This document shows positions 62,756 to 64,000 of a stretch of DNA of 64,000 nt, piece by piece (positions within the stretch are counted from its first letter, which is position 1; each line of letters opens with the position of its first letter). The notes below the pieces were generated by a model that made no database searches, was not told the origin of the DNA, and was given only the letters and a program-made list of their open reading frames with translations. A program made the translations under genes and the position numbers. Origin of the DNA: Frigoribacterium faeni (GTDB lineage Bacteria > Actinomycetota > Actinomycetes > Actinomycetales > Microbacteriaceae); NCBI RefSeq assembly GCF_011761235.1, contig NZ_JAAOYW010000002.1:806001-870000 (forward strand), read 5' to 3'.

Positions 62756-62761
62756 AGCCTA
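62756..62761 (-). promoter_or_regulatory. -10 element of a leaderless promoter (fic)
   Basis: TAGGCT on the minus strand ends 6 nt before the GTG at 62749. Confidence 0.55.
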
Positions 62762-62873
62762 GGGGACGTGTAAAGAAATCCGCGTTTTCTTTGCATGTCG
62801 CAACGACGTGCCAAGCGGCTTTGCACTGAACGTCGCCGCAGGAGCGGCGGCGCGACAAAAGAACACCGCGAAC

Positions 62874-62900
62874 GAAGAAGGCCCTCCGACAGGAGGGCCT
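62874..62900 (-). terminator. second (distal) terminator behind tRNA-Leu
   Basis: GGCCCTCC, a 4-nt loop and GGAGGGCC. On the minus strand it is followed by the T-rich CTTCTTCG. It is a weaker copy of the one at 62954-62980. Confidence 0.7.
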
Positions 62901-62953
62901 CTCGCCCCGTCGCGCCGCAGGGGCGGCGGCGCGACAGAAGAACACCGCGAACG

Positions 62954-62980
62954 AAAAAGGCCCTCCGATAGGAGGGCCTT
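62954..62980 (-). terminator. intrinsic terminator of tRNA-Leu
   Basis: On the minus strand GGCCCTCC-TATC-GGAGGGCC is followed by TTTTT. It lies 10 bp after the 3' end of tRNA-Leu. Confidence 0.88.
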
Positions 62981-62989
62981 TCGTTCGCG

Positions 62990-63073
62990 TGCGCGAGGGG
63001 GGACTTGAACCCCCACGCCCTTTCGAGCACTGGCACCTGAAGCCAGCGCGTCTGCCAATTCCGCCACTCGCGC
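62990..63073 (-). tRNA. tRNA-Leu(CAG)
   Basis: 84 nt on the minus strand with a long variable arm, as in class II tRNAs. Acceptor GCGCGAG pairs with CTCGCGC, discriminator A. The anticodon loop TTCAGGT gives CAG between stems CTGGC and GCCAG. The T arm is GGGGG-TTCAAGT-CCCCC. CCA is not encoded. Confidence 0.94.
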
Positions 63074-63143
63074 GAACTCGAGAACATTATCATGTCCGAG
63101 CGCCTCGTCCGAGCACGGACGGGGGCCGTCCACGCCGTCCGGC

Positions 63144-63149
63144 TAAGAT
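63144..63149 (+). promoter_or_regulatory. -10 element upstream of fhaA
   Basis: TAAGAT about 34 bp before the fhaA ATG, leaving a short leader that carries a CTGGAG ribosome binding site. Confidence 0.5.
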
Positions 63150-63182
63150 CGGGCGACCAGCGACCCCCGAACCTGGAGACCC

Positions 63183-63896
63183 ATGGGACTGCTCGACAAC
63201 TTCGAACGCGGGCTGGAGCGCGCCGTGAACGGCGCCTTCGCCAAGACGTTCCGTTCGAGCGTGCAGCCTCTCGAGATCACGAGCGCGCTGCGCCGCGAGC
63301 TCGACACGAAGGCCGCCGTGGTCTCTCGCGACCGCATCCTCGTGCCGAACGAGCTGCTCGTCCGGCTGTCGCCCGTCGACCACGAGGCGATGGCCGCGGT
63401 GGGCCCGGCGCTGATCGACGAGCTGACCCAGCTGACGCAGCGCCACGCGACGGCCCAGGGCTACCAGTTCGCCGGGCCGCTCCGGGTGCGCCTCCGCGAG
63501 GACGACTCGCTCAGCGTCGGCATCCTGGCGGTCGACTCCCGCAACGTGCAGGGCGACGTGAAGTGGCGCCCGTTCGTCGACGTCGACGGCACCCGTCACG
63601 CCATCACCGGTCAGCGCACGGTCATCGGCCGGGGCAGCGACGCCGACATCACCGTGCAGGACACGGGGACGAGCCGCAAGCACGTCGAGATCCTGTGGGA
63701 CGGCCAGCGTGCCCAGGCCCGTGACCTCGGCTCGACGAACGGCTCGAAGCTGAACGGCCAGCCCCTGTCGAAGGCCCCCCTGCAGCCCGACTCGGTCATC
63801 GAGATCGGTCGTACGCGTATCGTGTTCCGCGTGCTCCCCCAGTCCGCGACGCCCGACCCCTTCGACGGGCCCGACGTCCGAGGGGGATCCTGGTGA
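63183..63896 (+). CDS. fhaA: FhaA: DUF3662 plus FHA domain protein
   Basis: 237 residues. The N-terminal DUF3662 domain (about 1-115; GLLDNFERGLERAVNGAFAK, VSRDRILVPNELLVRLSP) is joined to a C-terminal FHA domain (about 145-225) with IGRGSDADI, SRKHVEI and DLGSTNGSKLNG, the phosphothreonine-binding loops. In mycobacteria FhaA binds the pseudokinase domain of MviN/MurJ and helps to control peptidoglycan synthesis. GGAG lies 6 nt before the ATG. Its stop overlaps the next start (GTGA). It opens the fhaA-fhaB-pstP-rodA-pbpA-pkn cluster usually found near the origin. Confidence 0.94.
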   Translation: MGLLDNFERGLERAVNGAFAKTFRSSVQPLEITSALRRELDTKAAVVSRDRILVPNELLVRLSPVDHEAMAAVGPALIDELTQLTQRHATAQGYQFAGPLRVRLREDDSLSVGILAVDSRNVQGDVKWRPFVDVDGTRHAITGQRTVIGRGSDADITVQDTGTSRKHVEILWDGQRAQARDLGSTNGSKLNGQPLSKAPLQPDSVIEIGRTRIVFRVLPQSATPDPFDGPDVRGGSW

Positions 63897-64000
63897 CCAG
63901 TGAGCTGACGCTCTTCGCCCTCCGGTTCGGCTTCCTGGCCGTGCTGTGGCTCTTCGTCTTCGCCGTCGTGTTCGCGCTGCGGTCCGACCTGTTCGGGCAG
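63893..64000 (+). CDS. fhaB: FhaB-like protein, cut by the window edge
   Basis: Only the first 36 codons: MTSELTLFALRFGFLAVLWL and on, one N-terminal membrane helix followed by RSDLFGQ. This start and the position right after fhaA are those of FhaB (FipA), a membrane-anchored FHA protein of cell division. The FHA domain itself would lie beyond the window. Confidence 0.85.
   Translation, partial: MTSELTLFALRFGFLAVLWLFVFAVVFALRSDLFGQ

Larger units (their letters stand above)
62834..62980. repeat. tandem duplication of a ~67-bp terminator unit
   Basis: Copy A 62834-62900 and copy B 62913-62980 share CGCCGCAG, GCGGCGGCGCGACA, AGAACACCGCGAACGA and the hairpin GGCCCTCCGA-AGGAGGGCC with only a few changes. 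The period is 79 bp. The duplication placed two terminators in series behind tRNA-Leu. Confidence 0.88.

Overview
The window is a very GC-rich stretch (most genes well above 70 % G+C by eye) with actinobacterial gene content and order: the hpt-ftsH-fol cluster, a coproporphyrin-type heme cluster, nucS, Pup-free FtsH, the fhaA-fhaB locus beside tRNA-Leu, and many GTGA/ATGA start-stop overlaps. The gene order (tilS-hpt-ftsH-folP-folB-folK-DUF3180-PH-PH-DUF2520; DUF3618/holin/YtxH proteins inside the hem cluster; a beta-lactamase-like gene beside an M13 peptidase) points to the family Microbacteriaceae (order Micrococcales). The genus cannot be fixed from this sequence alone. No transposase, integrase, prophage or CRISPR-Cas locus was found.

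Layout. 1-10.8 kb, minus strand: tilS, hpt, ftsH, then folate genes folP-folB-folK coupled by overlaps, a DUF3180 protein, two PH-domain proteins and a DUF2520 dehydrogenase-like protein. folE is not in its usual place, and FolP carries a ~290-residue extra N-terminus. 10.8-13.9 kb: ppa, a secreted M23 peptidase, tRNA-Glu, -Asp and -Phe, and a detached 3' fragment of a second tRNA-Phe (integration scar). 13.9-22.3 kb: a GT-C glycosyltransferase, an arginine/ornithine module (DDAH-family hydrolase + RocD) divergent from an Lrp-type regulator, a PutA-like protein that has lost its catalytic residues, and a MarR regulator. 22.4-33.8 kb: an AlkA-like glycosylase, four paralogous GntR-type regulators, an orphan sugar transferase, a flavin-binding stress protein, pfkA, NfeD-flotillin, an AcuI-type reductase and a lone ABC ATPase.

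33.8-46.3 kb is a near-complete heme locus: hemE, cgoX (hemY), hemQ, hemH/cpfC, hemC, hemD, hemB and hemL on the minus strand, with hemA divergent. The presence of HemQ and the actinobacterial HemH means heme is made through coproporphyrin. 46.3-59.8 kb is mixed: NUDIX, an inactivated beta-lactamase-like protein, M13 peptidase, NCS2 permease, MATE and MFS exporters, LacI regulator, nucS, HAD phosphatase, NAD(P)-binding protein, CDF transporter and universal stress protein. 59.8-64 kb holds a seven-unit palindromic repeat array, an SRAP-domain protein, a lower-GC Fic gene, duplicated terminators, tRNA-Leu and the start of the fhaA-fhaB cell-wall/division locus.

Themes that cross genes: (i) at least ten genes have a TANNNT hexamer ending 6-7 nt before the start codon and no Shine-Dalgarno sequence, as expected of leaderless mRNAs; (ii) the octamer AGGAGGCG/CGCCTCCT occurs about 50 times; (iii) intergenic regions hold several repeat families (a twin 47-nt hairpin element, a duplicated ~115-bp low-GC unit, the palindromic array, and tandem copies of gene 3' ends); (iv) two large proteins look like pseudoenzymes.
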